From: HGM13233 sp900762805
GTDB taxonomy: Bacteria; Bacillota; Clostridia; Oscillospirales; Ruminococcaceae
Reading direction: 5' to 3'
Length of the DNA: 41,111 nt
Assembly: GCA_937993755.1 (NCBI GenBank)
Contig: CALKMA010000039.1
Span: 1 to 41,111, forward strand
Each line of letters begins with the position of its first letter. The first letter of the stretch is position 1. Below, one piece after another: positions 7,927-16,508 of this stretch. The translations under genes were made by a program, and so were the position numbers. A model generated the notes under the pieces. That model ran no database searches and was not told the origin of the DNA. It saw only the letters and a list, made by a program, of their open reading frames with translations.

Positions 7927-8760
7927 TCAGAGCGGCAACGTCTCCACCACCGCCGCGATGCCGTCCGCATCGTTGGAAAGCGTCACACCTCCGGCGGCCT
8001 GCCGGACCGACTCGGCGGCGTTGGCCATGGCGTAGGACTGTCCGGCGCGCCGCAGCATGGCGATATCGTTCTCGCTGTCGCCAAAGGCCACGACATCCGC
8101 CCATGTAAGGCCCAGCCGGCCCAGCACGCCGTCGAGCGCGTCGGCCTTGTCAACGCAGGGAGCCATATACTCAAAATAGAACTCACTGGTGAACATACAG
8201 TTCAGCTCGCCGGCAAAGGGAGCCGCCATCTCGCGCCAGTGCGCCTGCAGATATTCGGGGTCGGCAGCCGTCTGTATCTTGCTGAGGGGGAAGTCAACAA
8301 AGGCGGCGAGGTCGGCCTTTTCGCACAGCAGGTAGCCGCAGGCGCGCGATTCGTACTGCACCACGTTGAAGGTGCGGCCGTGCAGGCAGATGTCGGCGGT
8401 GTAAACGTCCCGCACATACATGGTGTCGCCGCGGTCGAACATCGTTATCACGTCAAATTTCCTGATATGCTCCAGCACGGCGCGGGCCTGCGCGGGCGGG
8501 ATGGGGCGGTCAAGCAGCAGGCCGCCGCTGCGGCAGTCGATGACCCGCGCGCCATTGTAGGCTACCAGCAGCCCGCCGTAGCGGGCCAGCTCCAGCTGCC
8601 CGGCATAACGCTGCAGGCCGATGGTCGGCCGGCCGGAGGCCAGCGCCACGATGGCACCCGCCTGTTGGGCGCGCAGCAGCGCCGCGGCGGTGCGCGGTGA
8701 AATGGTCTTGTCGCTGCGCAGCAGCGTTCCGTCCATATCCATGGCGATCAGTTTTTTCAT
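7927..8760 (-). CDS. Cof-type HAD-superfamily IIB phosphatase
   Basis: A 277-residue cytosolic hydrolase of the HAD superfamily, Cof/YidA-like subclass IIB. Motif I is DMDGTLL with nucleophile D8 and acid/base D10, motif II lies in ALASGRPT, and motif IV is FGDSENDIAML near the C-terminus; the cap domain lies between them. Such enzymes dephosphorylate sugar phosphates or related metabolites, but the substrate cannot be deduced. I use the ATG at 8760, preceded by GGGAGG; the open frame extends 62 codons further upstream without family similarity. It is divergent from queH. Confidence 0.92.
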   Translation of the reverse strand: MKKLIAMDMDGTLLRSDKTISPRTAAALLRAQQAGAIVALASGRPTIGLQRYAGQLELARYGGLLVAYNGARVIDCRSGGLLLDRPIPPAQARAVLEHIRKFDVITMFDRGDTMYVRDVYTADICLHGRTFNVVQYESRACGYLLCEKADLAAFVDFPLSKIQTAADPEYLQAHWREMAAPFAGELNCMFTSEFYFEYMAPCVDKADALDGVLGRLGLTWADVVAFGDSENDIAMLRRAGQSYAMANAAESVRQAAGGVTLSNDADGIAAVVETLPL

Positions 8761-8969
8761 GTGTTCCTCCCGTATGGCCAAAAGCCAGCCCCATTTTACC
8801 ACAGACGGCCCCAGCCGGCAAGGCTGCCCTTGTAATTTCGGGTGGCAGGGTGTAAACTGTTGGCAGGTCCGGCGGCAAAACGGCGGGCTTTTCTGCGCGC
8901 CGTGTCCGGCGGCTTCTTCGGACAGCCGGCCGGGCGGGACGGACATCCCTTTGAGCGAGGTGAACCAAA

Positions 8970-9572
8970 ATGACCGACAACCGGCCCCGTCTGCTTCTGC
9001 ATTCCTGCTGCGCGCCGTGCAGCAGCTCGGTGCTTGAGAGGCTGTGCCCCGATTACCGTGTCACGGTTTTCTATTATAACCCGAACATCTGGCCGGAGGC
9101 CGAATATCTGCGCCGCAAGGCCGAGCAGATCCGTCTGATCGGTGAAGTCTGGGCCGGCGAGGTCGATTATATCGAGGGCGACTACCGGCCGGAGGTCTTT
9201 GAAGCCGCTGCCCGCGGCCTTGAAGACTGCCCCGAACGCGGCGCGCGCTGCGAGCGCTGCTTTGCGCTGCGGCTGGGCTGCACCGCCCGGAAGGCCGCCG
9301 AGCTGGGCTTTGACTGCTTCTGCAGCACCCTCACCGTCAGCCCCCACAAGGATGCCGCTGTCGTCAACCGTGTGGGGCGTGAGGCGGGCGAGCGCGCCGG
9401 CGTGCCGTGGCTGACAAGCGATTTCAAGAAAAAGGACGGTTACCTGCGCTCGCTGCAGCTGAGCGAGCAGTACGGCTTTTACCGGCAGCGGTACTGCGGC
9501 TGCCGCTATGCGGCGCGGCCTGAAGACAAGCAGGCTGAGGCGGGCGGGCCGGAAAGCACCGTGCGCCGCTGA
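8970..9572 (+). CDS. queH: Epoxyqueuosine reductase QueH (DUF208)
   Basis: A 200-residue protein that performs the last step of queuosine synthesis, reducing epoxyqueuosine in tRNA. Diagnostic cysteines are all present: the N-terminal SCCAPCSS (C13, C14, C17), the CPERGARCERC cluster (C87, C94, C97) and the C-terminal YCGC (C176, C178), matching the iron-sulfur and metal ligands of QueH. No other queuosine genes are nearby, so precursors or other steps must come from elsewhere. The ATG follows a GCGAGGTGA ribosome site. The tail after residue 180 is low-complexity and probably disordered. Confidence 0.92.
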   Translation: MTDNRPRLLLHSCCAPCSSSVLERLCPDYRVTVFYYNPNIWPEAEYLRRKAEQIRLIGEVWAGEVDYIEGDYRPEVFEAAARGLEDCPERGARCERCFALRLGCTARKAAELGFDCFCSTLTVSPHKDAAVVNRVGREAGERAGVPWLTSDFKKKDGYLRSLQLSEQYGFYRQRYCGCRYAARPEDKQAEAGGPESTVRR

Positions 9573-9762
9573 GACCGGGCGGGGAGAGCGCCGTCCGCAC
9601 GGCGGGGCGCGCCGTTTCCCGCAGGGCCGCCCGTGCATGACGGGGATATACGGCGCCCGCCGCGGCCGTGTTCATCATTGGCCATGCTGCCGGCCGGATT
9701 TTCCGCGCGGCGCTGCAGCGGGGCCGTTTTGCGCCGCCTGCATAGCCGTCATCATAAAACAC

Positions 9763-9791
9763 TTGAAAAACAGGCGGAAATCCTGTATCAT
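9763..9791 (+). promoter_or_regulatory. Promoter of the acidic membrane protein gene
   Basis: TTGAAA (9763-9768), 17 bases, TATCAT (9786-9791). The likely transcript starts near 9798, followed by a TAGGAGATA ribosome site before the ATG at 9823. Confidence 0.6.
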
Positions 9792-9822
9792 AGTAGCGTA
9801 CAATTTTTTGTAGGAGATATGT

Positions 9823-10353
9823 ATGTTCAATATCATCATTCTGCTCGCGCTGGGATATTTTTCCTATTATTATGGCAGCAGCCTTGTCAAGCGTTATGCC
9901 GAGGTCGGCTTTTCGGGCTTTAACAAGACTGACTATTTTATGATCCTGCTTGTTCTCGGCATGGTGGCGCTGTTTGTCGTCTATCTCATCCGCACCATCA
10001 AATGGTTCCGCAACAAGGACGAGCGCGAGGCGCAGAAGCTGGAATATGAGCGCAAGCTGGAAGAGCAGCGCGCCGAGCAGCGCAAAAAGCGGCTGGCGCA
10101 GTACCGTGAGGATTATGATGACGAGCCGGAGGAGAGTGAGCTGACCGAGCAGTCGGTGCTGGAGGAGGCTCTTGAGGAGCAGGAGTCCGAGGCCGCCGAG
10201 GCGGAGCAGCTCTCTGAACAGGAGGCTGAGCAGTTCAACGGCGAGACTGAAGCAGCCGACATTCCCGCAGAAGCAGAGGAAACGGCCGACATTCCCGCCA
10301 AAGCAGAGGAAACGGCTGAAGCGGCAGAGGAGCCTTCCGACAGCCGCGAGTGA
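9823..10353 (+). CDS. Two-TM protein with coiled coil and acidic tail, function unknown
   Basis: A 176-residue protein I do not recognise. Two hydrophobic segments (about residues 2-20 and 38-60) form a hairpin in the membrane. A highly charged region with KLEYERKLEEQRAEQRKKR (about 70-95) should form a coiled coil, and the rest is a strongly acidic tail rich in Glu and Ala. The tail contains a tandem 10-residue repeat, ADIPAEAEET then ADIPAKAEET. It has its own promoter, a good ribosome site and a GC-rich terminator at 10377. The build suggests a membrane-tethered scaffold or binding tail facing the cytosol, but no function can be assigned. Confidence 0.75.
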   Translation: MFNIIILLALGYFSYYYGSSLVKRYAEVGFSGFNKTDYFMILLVLGMVALFVVYLIRTIKWFRNKDEREAQKLEYERKLEEQRAEQRKKRLAQYREDYDDEPEESELTEQSVLEEALEEQESEAAEAEQLSEQEAEQFNGETEAADIPAEAEETADIPAKAEETAEAAEEPSDSRE

Positions 10354-10376
10354 CCACATTTGATAGGATGACTCGG

Positions 10377-10414
10377 AGGGCCGGCCGTCGCCGCAGGGCG
10401 CCGGCCGGCCCTTT
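10377..10414 (+). terminator. GC-rich terminator
   Basis: AGGGCCGGCCG and CGGCCGGCCCT form an 11-bp stem around a 14-base loop, followed by TTT. It lies 24 bases after the stop of the acidic membrane protein. Confidence 0.7.
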
Positions 10415-10460
10415 GAATAAGCGGGAAACGGCATTTTGCCGCCCGCAGAGCGGAGGAACG

Positions 10461-10889
10461 ATGGAAAGTCAGTTGAAGCAGGCCAAAGAACGCATGGAGG
10501 CCGGCGGGCACACCGCTGTCGCCTGTAGGGAAGGCGTTTTTTACACGGCCGATGAGCGCGGCGTCAGGCCGCTGCTGGCGTGGCTGGATGGCGGTGTTGA
10601 CCTCAGCGGCGGTGTGGCGGCCGACCGGGTGGTGGGGCGCGCGGCAGCCTTTCTGTATGTGCTGCTGGGCGTGCGCGCCGTCTGGGCCGGCATCCTGAGC
10701 CGACCGGCGCAGGAGGTCTTTGAGCAGAACGGCATCGAGGCGGACTGCGGCGTGCTGGTGGACGCCATCCGCGACCGTGCCGGGACGGGCTTCTGCCCGA
10801 TGGAAACGGCCGTGCGCGACATCAGCGACCCGGAGCGGGCGCTGGCCGCCGTCCGCGCCGCCGTTGCCCGACTTGCGCAGGGAAAATAA
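10461..10889 (+). CDS. DUF1893-family protein
   Basis: A 142-residue small protein matching the DUF1893 pattern found across Clostridia and Thermotogae: an N-terminal region with a short redox- or nucleotide-like fold, DRVVGRAAAFL near residue 55, SRPAQEVFEQNGI near 80 and the CPME motif near 113. The family's function is unknown, although its fold is related to deaminase-like proteins in some descriptions. The ATG at 10461 has GGAGGA just upstream; an in-frame upstream extension is not supported. No operon partner; a terminator lies about 200 bases downstream at 11086. Confidence 0.8.
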   Translation: MESQLKQAKERMEAGGHTAVACREGVFYTADERGVRPLLAWLDGGVDLSGGVAADRVVGRAAAFLYVLLGVRAVWAGILSRPAQEVFEQNGIEADCGVLVDAIRDRAGTGFCPMETAVRDISDPERALAAVRAAVARLAQGK

Positions 10890-11085
10890 AAGCCGCGCCC
10901 GTCCGACATGGGAAGAGGGCCGTGCCCGCGGTCGGCGGAAAACACAGGGCTGTTCCCGAAGCGCACGGTCCGGCACGGGGGAAAAAGCCTCTGTATCGGC
11001 GGTCCGGCACGATGGGCAGGCAGGATTATCGGCGCGGCTTTTGCAAAGATGAACCCGTCGATAGCCGGCACACATAAAAATTCAG

Positions 11086-11122
11086 CCGCCGGCCCTGCTC
11101 TGAAACAGGGACGGCGGTTTTC
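11086..11122 (+). terminator. Rho-independent terminator downstream of the DUF1893 gene
   Basis: CCGCCGGCCCTG and CAGGGACGGCGG pair over 12 positions with one mismatch around an 8-base loop, followed by TTTTCCCTTT. It would end any transcript reading through from 10461. Confidence 0.7.
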
Positions 11123-11765
11123 CCTTTGGGTCTCGAAGCGTGCGTTCGCGGCTGAAGCAATGGGGTGCGTTCCCGACGCCTGAAGGCGGGTCGCCGCTTT
11201 CCCAACGGGAAAAGTGCTTTTCAGCGTGTCCCTTGATGCGTATCGGACGCCTGGGCCGCTGTGTAAAGGAGATCGGTGCGCGGCGTTCATCAGAAGGCGC
11301 TCGGTCGGCGCCGCAGCAAGATGCCGTCGATAGCTCCCCGAACAGTCGGGCCGCCTGGGATTCGGACTGCCCCAAGGTTCGGCCCGTCCCTGCTCCGGCG
11401 GCCGCCCATCACGGAATGGCAGCTGTGAATACCTGAAGCAGCATCCCCCCGTATTTTGATTTGTCGTTTCGTAACGGCCAGGCTGACAGATGCACGTCAG
11501 CCGCTTGCGGTATCCGCTGTGAGGAGCCCCGCTGCCGCGCCGCAAGGACAGTTATGCGCCGGCACAGACAAGTCCGGTGGGTTCCCCGCGCAGCCCCGCA
11601 TGACCGGCCGTACTGAGACCGAGGTCCTCGCCAGCGTTTTCGCTCACAGATCCGCGCTTTCATAAGCGGCGGAGCCCTTGTCCATCCCCGTGGCGGCCTG
11701 CCTGCTGCCGGCCCGAGCCCGCCTCATCCCTGCTTCAAAAAGCGGAGCCAATTTACAAATGCGTA

Positions 11766-11794
11766 TTGACAAACCGTATAAAATTCTATATAGT
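11766..11794 (+). promoter_or_regulatory. Promoter of the potABCD operon
   Basis: A perfect TTGACA (11766-11771), a 17-base spacer and TATAGT (11789-11794). The leader of about 160 bases to the potA ATG is long enough to hold regulatory structure. Confidence 0.85.
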
Positions 11795-11958
11795 ATTCTC
11801 ATTGTGTGATTTACGAGGTGACACGCAAAAAACCCGGAAAAACGTAATGCCTGCTGTAACCGGAGCGTTCCGGTGTAACAAACCTTTTGCGGGGTGGGCA
11901 AAGCCGTTTCCGACCGTCAAAAAGGCGGAATCAATACTTACCGCAAAGGGACAGAAAA

Positions 11959-13017
11959 ATGGAAAATAACTGCATTGTGCGGCTGGACGGCATCAAGGTC
12001 GTTTTCGACGAGGATACCATTCTTCAGGATTTCTCTCTCGATATCCACGACAGGGAATTCGTGACCTTGCTCGGCCCCTCCGGCTGCGGGAAGACGACAA
12101 CGCTCCGCGTGATCGGCGGGTTCATAACCCCGGACAGCGGCAGCGTCCTTTTTTATGATAAGGACGTTACCTACCTGCCGCCCTACAAGCGCGAGGTCAA
12201 CACGGTGTTTCAGCGCTATGCGCTGTTTCCGCACCTCAATGTGTTTGAAAACGTGGCCTTTGGCCTGCGCCTCAAGCGCCCCCGCCTGCCGGAGAGCGAG
12301 GTTAAGGAGGCCGTTACCGAAATGCTGGCGCTGGTCGGCCTCAGGGGCTTTGAGGGCCGCAGGATAGGCCAGATGTCGGGTGGCCAGCAGCAGCGCGTCG
12401 CCATCGCCCGCGCACTGGTCAACCAGCCCAAGCTGCTGCTGCTCGACGAGCCGCTGGGCGCACTCGACCTCAAGCTGCGCAAGGAGATGCAGATCGAGCT
12501 CAAGCGCATCCAGCAGCAGCTGGAGATCACCTTTGTTTATGTCACCCACGACCAGGAGGAGGCCCTCACGATGTCGGACACCGTCGTCGTGATGAAGGAC
12601 GGCGTCATCCAGCAGGTCGGCACGCCGCAGGATATCTATAACGAGCCGGTCAACGCCTTTGTGGCCGACTTCATCGGTGAGAGCAACATCTTCGACGGCA
12701 TCATGCGCCGCGACTTTTTCGCCGAATTCGCCGGTGCCGGCTGGCACTGCGTCGATAAGGGCTTTGCGCCCGACGAGCTGGTGCAGGTCGTCATCCGCCC
12801 TGAGGATGTTACCGTTACCCCCGCCGGGCAGGGGCAGGTGGACGGCATCGTCCGTTCGGTCGTTTTCAAGGGCGTCCACTATGAGATGGAGGTTGAGCAG
12901 GCCGGGTTTCTCTGGAAGATCCACTCCACCGATATGGAGCCGGTCGGCGCCGTCATCGGCATGAAGCTTGACCCCGATGAGATCCACATCATGAAAAGGA
13001 TGGACGCGCAGAAATGA
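11959..13017 (+). CDS. potA: Spermidine/putrescine ABC transporter ATP-binding protein
   Basis: A 352-residue ATPase that powers polyamine uptake on the cytosolic face. It has Walker A GPSGCGKTT (near residue 37), the Q-loop, signature MSGGQQQRVAIARAL, Walker B LLLLDEPLGALD and the switch histidine in VTHDQ. The C-terminal 110 residues form the regulatory TOBE domain typical of PotA. I use the ATG at 11959 with AAAGGGA upstream; an in-frame frame extension lacks a ribosome site. It overlaps potB by four bases (ATGA), showing translational coupling. Confidence 0.93.
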   Translation: MENNCIVRLDGIKVVFDEDTILQDFSLDIHDREFVTLLGPSGCGKTTTLRVIGGFITPDSGSVLFYDKDVTYLPPYKREVNTVFQRYALFPHLNVFENVAFGLRLKRPRLPESEVKEAVTEMLALVGLRGFEGRRIGQMSGGQQQRVAIARALVNQPKLLLLDEPLGALDLKLRKEMQIELKRIQQQLEITFVYVTHDQEEALTMSDTVVVMKDGVIQQVGTPQDIYNEPVNAFVADFIGESNIFDGIMRRDFFAEFAGAGWHCVDKGFAPDELVQVVIRPEDVTVTPAGQGQVDGIVRSVVFKGVHYEMEVEQAGFLWKIHSTDMEPVGAVIGMKLDPDEIHIMKRMDAQK

Positions 13018-13826
13018 GAAAAAGACTGCTCTCCGTACCCTATCTTGTGTGGATGGCGGTATTTATCGTGGTGCCGCTGCTGCTGGTTTTCTACTTCGCG
13101 TTCACCGACAAAAACGGCAGCTTTTCGCTTGACAATATCACCTCGATCGGGCAGTATGCCTCGGTCCTTGTCAATTCCATCTGGCTGGCGCTCATCGCCT
13201 CGGCGCTCTGCCTGCTGATGGCCTTTCCGCTGGCCTATTATATCTCGCGGCTGCCGGAGAACCGGCAGTCCATCATGCTGATGTTCTTCATGCTGCCCAT
13301 GTGGATGAACTTTCTGCTGCGCACCTATTCGTGGATGACGCTGCTGGAGAAAAACGGCATCATCAACCAGATATTCGGCCTGTTCGGCCTCGGCCCGTTC
13401 CAGCTCATCAACACCAAGGGGGCCGTTATCCTCGGCATGATATACAACTATCTGCCCTTCATGATCATGCCGCTTTATTCGGTCATGACCAAGATCGACA
13501 AGTCGCTCATCGAAGCGGCGCAGGATCTCGGCGGCGGCCGCCTCGGCGTGCTGACGCGGGTCATCATCCCGCTGTCGGTGCCAGGCATCCTCACCGGCAT
13601 CACCATGGTGTTCGTGCCCTCCATCAGCACCTTTATTATTTCGCGTATGCTGGGCGGCGGCGGCAACCTGCTGATCGGAGATCTCATCGAGATGCAGTTC
13701 CTCGGCACGACCTACAATCCGCAGCTCGGTTCGGCACTGTCGCTGGTGCTGATGGCCGTTGTGCTGCTGTGCATGAGCGTGGCCAACCGCTTTGACGACG
13801 AGGAAATGGGGGATATGCTGGTATGA
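13014..13826 (+). CDS. potB: Spermidine/putrescine ABC transporter permease
   Basis: A 270-residue inner-membrane permease with six hydrophobic segments. The ATPase-docking EAA loop reads EAAQDLGGGRLGVLTRVI near residue 165, as in binding-protein-dependent permeases. Its position right after potA and four-base overlaps on both sides fix it as PotB. It pairs with PotC to form the membrane channel. Confidence 0.93.
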   Translation: MRKRLLSVPYLVWMAVFIVVPLLLVFYFAFTDKNGSFSLDNITSIGQYASVLVNSIWLALIASALCLLMAFPLAYYISRLPENRQSIMLMFFMLPMWMNFLLRTYSWMTLLEKNGIINQIFGLFGLGPFQLINTKGAVILGMIYNYLPFMIMPLYSVMTKIDKSLIEAAQDLGGGRLGVLTRVIIPLSVPGILTGITMVFVPSISTFIISRMLGGGGNLLIGDLIEMQFLGTTYNPQLGSALSLVLMAVVLLCMSVANRFDDEEMGDMLV

Positions 13827-14647
13827 AGCACAAGTACAGAGCCTACAAGATATACAACGGCTTCATCATGGCGTTCCTCTATATCCCTATCGCCGTTCTT
13901 ATCTTCTTTTCCTTTAATAACAGCAAAAGCCGCAGCACCTTTACCGGCTTCACCCTGAAATGGTACGGGCAGCTTTTCCAGAACGACGCCATTCTCAGCG
14001 CCCTCGGCGTTACGCTGCTGGTGGCGGCCATCGCCTCGGTGGTGGCGACGGTGCTGGGCACGGCGGCGGCCGTCGGCATCCACGGTATGAAGAAGCGGAG
14101 CCGCCTGCTTATCATGAATATCACCTATATCCCGGTCATCAACCCGGAGATCGTCACCGGTGTCTCGCTGATGCTGCTGTTCGCGGCTGTGCAGGGCGCG
14201 CTGGCTTATGCCGGCATCAGGCTCGAAATGGGGATGCTGACGCTTATCATTGCGCATATCACCTTTGATGTGCCGTATGTTATCCTGCAGGTCATGCCCA
14301 AGCTGCGCCAGCTCGACAAGAATATGCACGACGCCGCGCTCGACCTCGGCTGCAACCCGCGGCAGGCCTTTTTCAAGGTGGTGCTGCCGCAGATCATGCC
14401 GGGCGTTTTCACAGGCTTCCTCATGGCGCTGACCTACTCGATTGACGATTTTGTCATCAGCTATTTCACCGCCGGCAAGGTGCAGACGCTGTCGATCGCC
14501 ATCTATTCGATGACGCGCCGCCGCGTCAGCCCGCAGATCAACGCGCTGTCGGCCATCATGTTTGTGGTCATCCTCGGCATGCTGCTGGTCATGAATTTCC
14601 ATGATATACGGGCCGACCGCCACAAGGCGAAGGAGGTACGGCTGTGA
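13823..14647 (+). CDS. potC: Spermidine/putrescine ABC transporter permease
   Basis: A 274-residue inner-membrane permease with about six membrane segments and the EAA loop DAALDLGCNPRQAFFKV near residue 170. It forms the second half of the polyamine channel. It overlaps potB and potD by four bases each. Confidence 0.93.
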   Translation: MKHKYRAYKIYNGFIMAFLYIPIAVLIFFSFNNSKSRSTFTGFTLKWYGQLFQNDAILSALGVTLLVAAIASVVATVLGTAAAVGIHGMKKRSRLLIMNITYIPVINPEIVTGVSLMLLFAAVQGALAYAGIRLEMGMLTLIIAHITFDVPYVILQVMPKLRQLDKNMHDAALDLGCNPRQAFFKVVLPQIMPGVFTGFLMALTYSIDDFVISYFTAGKVQTLSIAIYSMTRRRVSPQINALSAIMFVVILGMLLVMNFHDIRADRHKAKEVRL

Positions 14648-15876
14648 AAAAGCTGCTTTGCCTGCTGCTGACGCTGGCCGCCATGGCCGCGCTCAGCCTG
14701 CCCGCCTCGGCTGCGACCTATACCCGCGCCGATTTTGCAGAGATGGGCATCGAGGATTACGACTACTACCAGCGCTTCCGCGGCCAGAACATCACGCTCG
14801 ATGTTTTCAACTGGGGTGAGTATGTCTCCGACGGGGCCGATGGCAGCCTTGACGTTATCCGCGCCTTTCAGGATCTGACGGGCATCCGTGTCAACTATAC
14901 CACCTTTGCCAGCAACGAGGATATGTACGCCAAGCTCCAGAGCGGGTCGAGCTACGATATCCTTGTGCCGTCCGACTATATGATCGCCCGGCTGATCAAG
15001 GAGGGGATGCTCCAGAAGCTGGATTACAGCAATATCCCCAACTATAAGTATATCGACGACCTTTACAAGGATCTCGAATGCGACCCCACCAACGAATATA
15101 TGGTGCCCTACAACTGGGGCGTGGTGGGCCTCATTTACAACACCACTATGACCGACGAGGAAATCACCTCCTGGGAGAGCCTGTGGGATCCCAAATATAT
15201 CGGCAACATCCTGATGTTCAGCAACTCGCGCGACGCCTTCGGTATCGCCCTGCGCCTGTGCGGCTATTCGATGAATACCACCGACGAGGCCGAGCTGGCC
15301 GAGGCTGCCCAGAAGCTCAAGGAGCAGAAGATGCTGGTGCAGATGTATGTCATGGACGAGATCTTTGACAAGATGGAGGGTGGAGAGGCCATCATCGCGC
15401 CCTACTACAACGGTGACGCCGTGACCATGATCGCCGAAAATCCCGATCTCACGATGGTCTATCCCGAAGAGGGCTGCAACTTTTTTGTGGACGGCTTTGT
15501 CATCCCCAAGAACGCCCAGCACCGGGAGGCCGCCGAGATGTTCATCAACTTCATGCAGGAGCCGGCTGTCGCCATGGCCAACTATGAGTATCTCGGCTAT
15601 TCGACGCCCAACACCGCTGTCTATGAGGCGCTCGACGAGGAAACGCGCAATGACCCCATCTGCTTCCCGCCGAAAGAGGTCATCAATAACACCGAGGTCT
15701 TTGCGGCGCTGCCTGAAGAGACGGGCGAGTATGTCGATCGCGCGTGGGTGGATATCCGCTCCTACAACGAAAACCCCAACCAATGGGTGGGTCCGGTCTT
15801 TCTCGGCGTCTGTTTTGTCGGGTCGATCGTCATTCTCATCCTGCGCAGCACGCACGCCAAAAAGAACCGGTACTGA
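14644..15876 (+). CDS. potD: Polyamine-binding protein with C-terminal membrane anchor
   Basis: A 410-residue extracytoplasmic binding protein for spermidine/putrescine. It has an N-terminal Sec signal (MKKLLCLLLTLAAM, cleavage likely after ASA) but no lipobox cysteine, which is unusual for a Gram-positive binding protein. PotD-type features include the NWGEYVSDG start of the mature fold and YNWGVVGLIYN. After the normal domain the protein ends in a hydrophobic segment, VGPVFLGVCFVGSIVILIL, and the basic stretch RSTHAKKNRY. This would anchor the protein in the membrane with the tail inside, replacing the lipid anchor. It is the last gene of the operon. Confidence 0.9.
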   Translation: MKKLLCLLLTLAAMAALSLPASAATYTRADFAEMGIEDYDYYQRFRGQNITLDVFNWGEYVSDGADGSLDVIRAFQDLTGIRVNYTTFASNEDMYAKLQSGSSYDILVPSDYMIARLIKEGMLQKLDYSNIPNYKYIDDLYKDLECDPTNEYMVPYNWGVVGLIYNTTMTDEEITSWESLWDPKYIGNILMFSNSRDAFGIALRLCGYSMNTTDEAELAEAAQKLKEQKMLVQMYVMDEIFDKMEGGEAIIAPYYNGDAVTMIAENPDLTMVYPEEGCNFFVDGFVIPKNAQHREAAEMFINFMQEPAVAMANYEYLGYSTPNTAVYEALDEETRNDPICFPPKEVINNTEVFAALPEETGEYVDRAWVDIRSYNENPNQWVGPVFLGVCFVGSIVILILRSTHAKKNRY

Positions 15877-15886
15877 CCGGCAGAGA

Positions 15887-15915
15887 GAGAACGGCTGTCC
15901 CCGACAGCCGTTCTC
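15887..15915. terminator. Terminator-like hairpin after potD
   Basis: GAGAACGGCTGT and ACAGCCGTTCTC form a perfect 12-bp stem with loop CCCCG, 11 bases after the potD stop. The T-run after it is very short. Confidence 0.7.
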
Positions 15916-16389
15916 TTGGCGGCCGGGGAGCGGATACGCCCTGCCGCCGGGCGTCGCTTTTATTCTTTGATTCAACAGTGCTTGATATTTCATGAAGCAG
16001 GCACACAGATATATCTTTCCGGCGGAAGACCCATGATATATCCTTGCGGCTCTGCTTTCGGCAGATCGGCGCGGAAGCCTGAGCGGGCGTACCGCCCCCG
16101 TGAAACAAAGAGGGCGGCATATCTCCGCCGCGTTCCGGCGTGCGGCTGTGCGCCGCGGCCTTGCTATTGCCCCGCCGTTTGACGGCGTGCATGTGCCGGT
16201 GCGGGCGGCCGGGGCTTTGTCTGGATCGGCGCGGCCGTCTGTCACCTGCTGCCGCTTCGTCAGGCGGCGGGAAGCTCCTTGCTGATTGTAACACTTTTGT
16301 AATCTCTATATTTGTGCAACTTGTATAAACACAGAGGGCCATTTTTTGGCAAAACGACGAAATCACCTTTATCCTTGATAAAATTTCTG

Positions 16390-16418
16390 TTGATAAAACG
16401 GAGAAACTGTGATATTAT
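16390..16418 (+). promoter_or_regulatory. Promoter of the ADP-ribosylglycohydrolase/nucleoside cluster
   Basis: TTGATA (16390-16395), 17 bases and TATTAT (16413-16418), with an extended -10 TGa just upstream. It is in the only AT-rich part of the intergenic region and ends about 90 bases before the ATG at 16509. Confidence 0.75.
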
Positions 16419-16508
16419 TATTTAGTGACGGAAGGGAGGGCTTCTCCGCCCGCCGTCTGACAGAAAAGCGGACATACAATTGCCGCACAGCTTATTTGGG
16501 AGGTTACC

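Larger units (their letters stand above)
10890..11958. other. Long non-coding stretch before potA
   Basis: About 1.07 kb without a credible gene; open frames here lack ribosome sites and family features. Seen: a terminator at 11086-11122, several small palindromes (CGCCTGAAGGCG at 11177, a CTTTCCC/GGGAAAAG hairpin near 11198), an 11-base repeat CCGTCGATAGC at 11055 and 11324, the potABCD promoter at 11766-11794 and a roughly 160-base leader containing the hairpin ACCGGA-GCGT-TCCGGT (11859-11875 region). Confidence 0.6.
15877..16508. other. Intergenic stretch between pot operon and nucleoside cluster
   Basis: After the hairpin at 15887 there are about 450 bases rich in short GC palindromes with no credible gene. 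The last 150 bases turn AT-rich and contain the promoter at 16390-16418 and a leader hairpin, GACGG...CCGTC (16427-16457) with an inner GGGC/GCCC. Confidence 0.6.
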
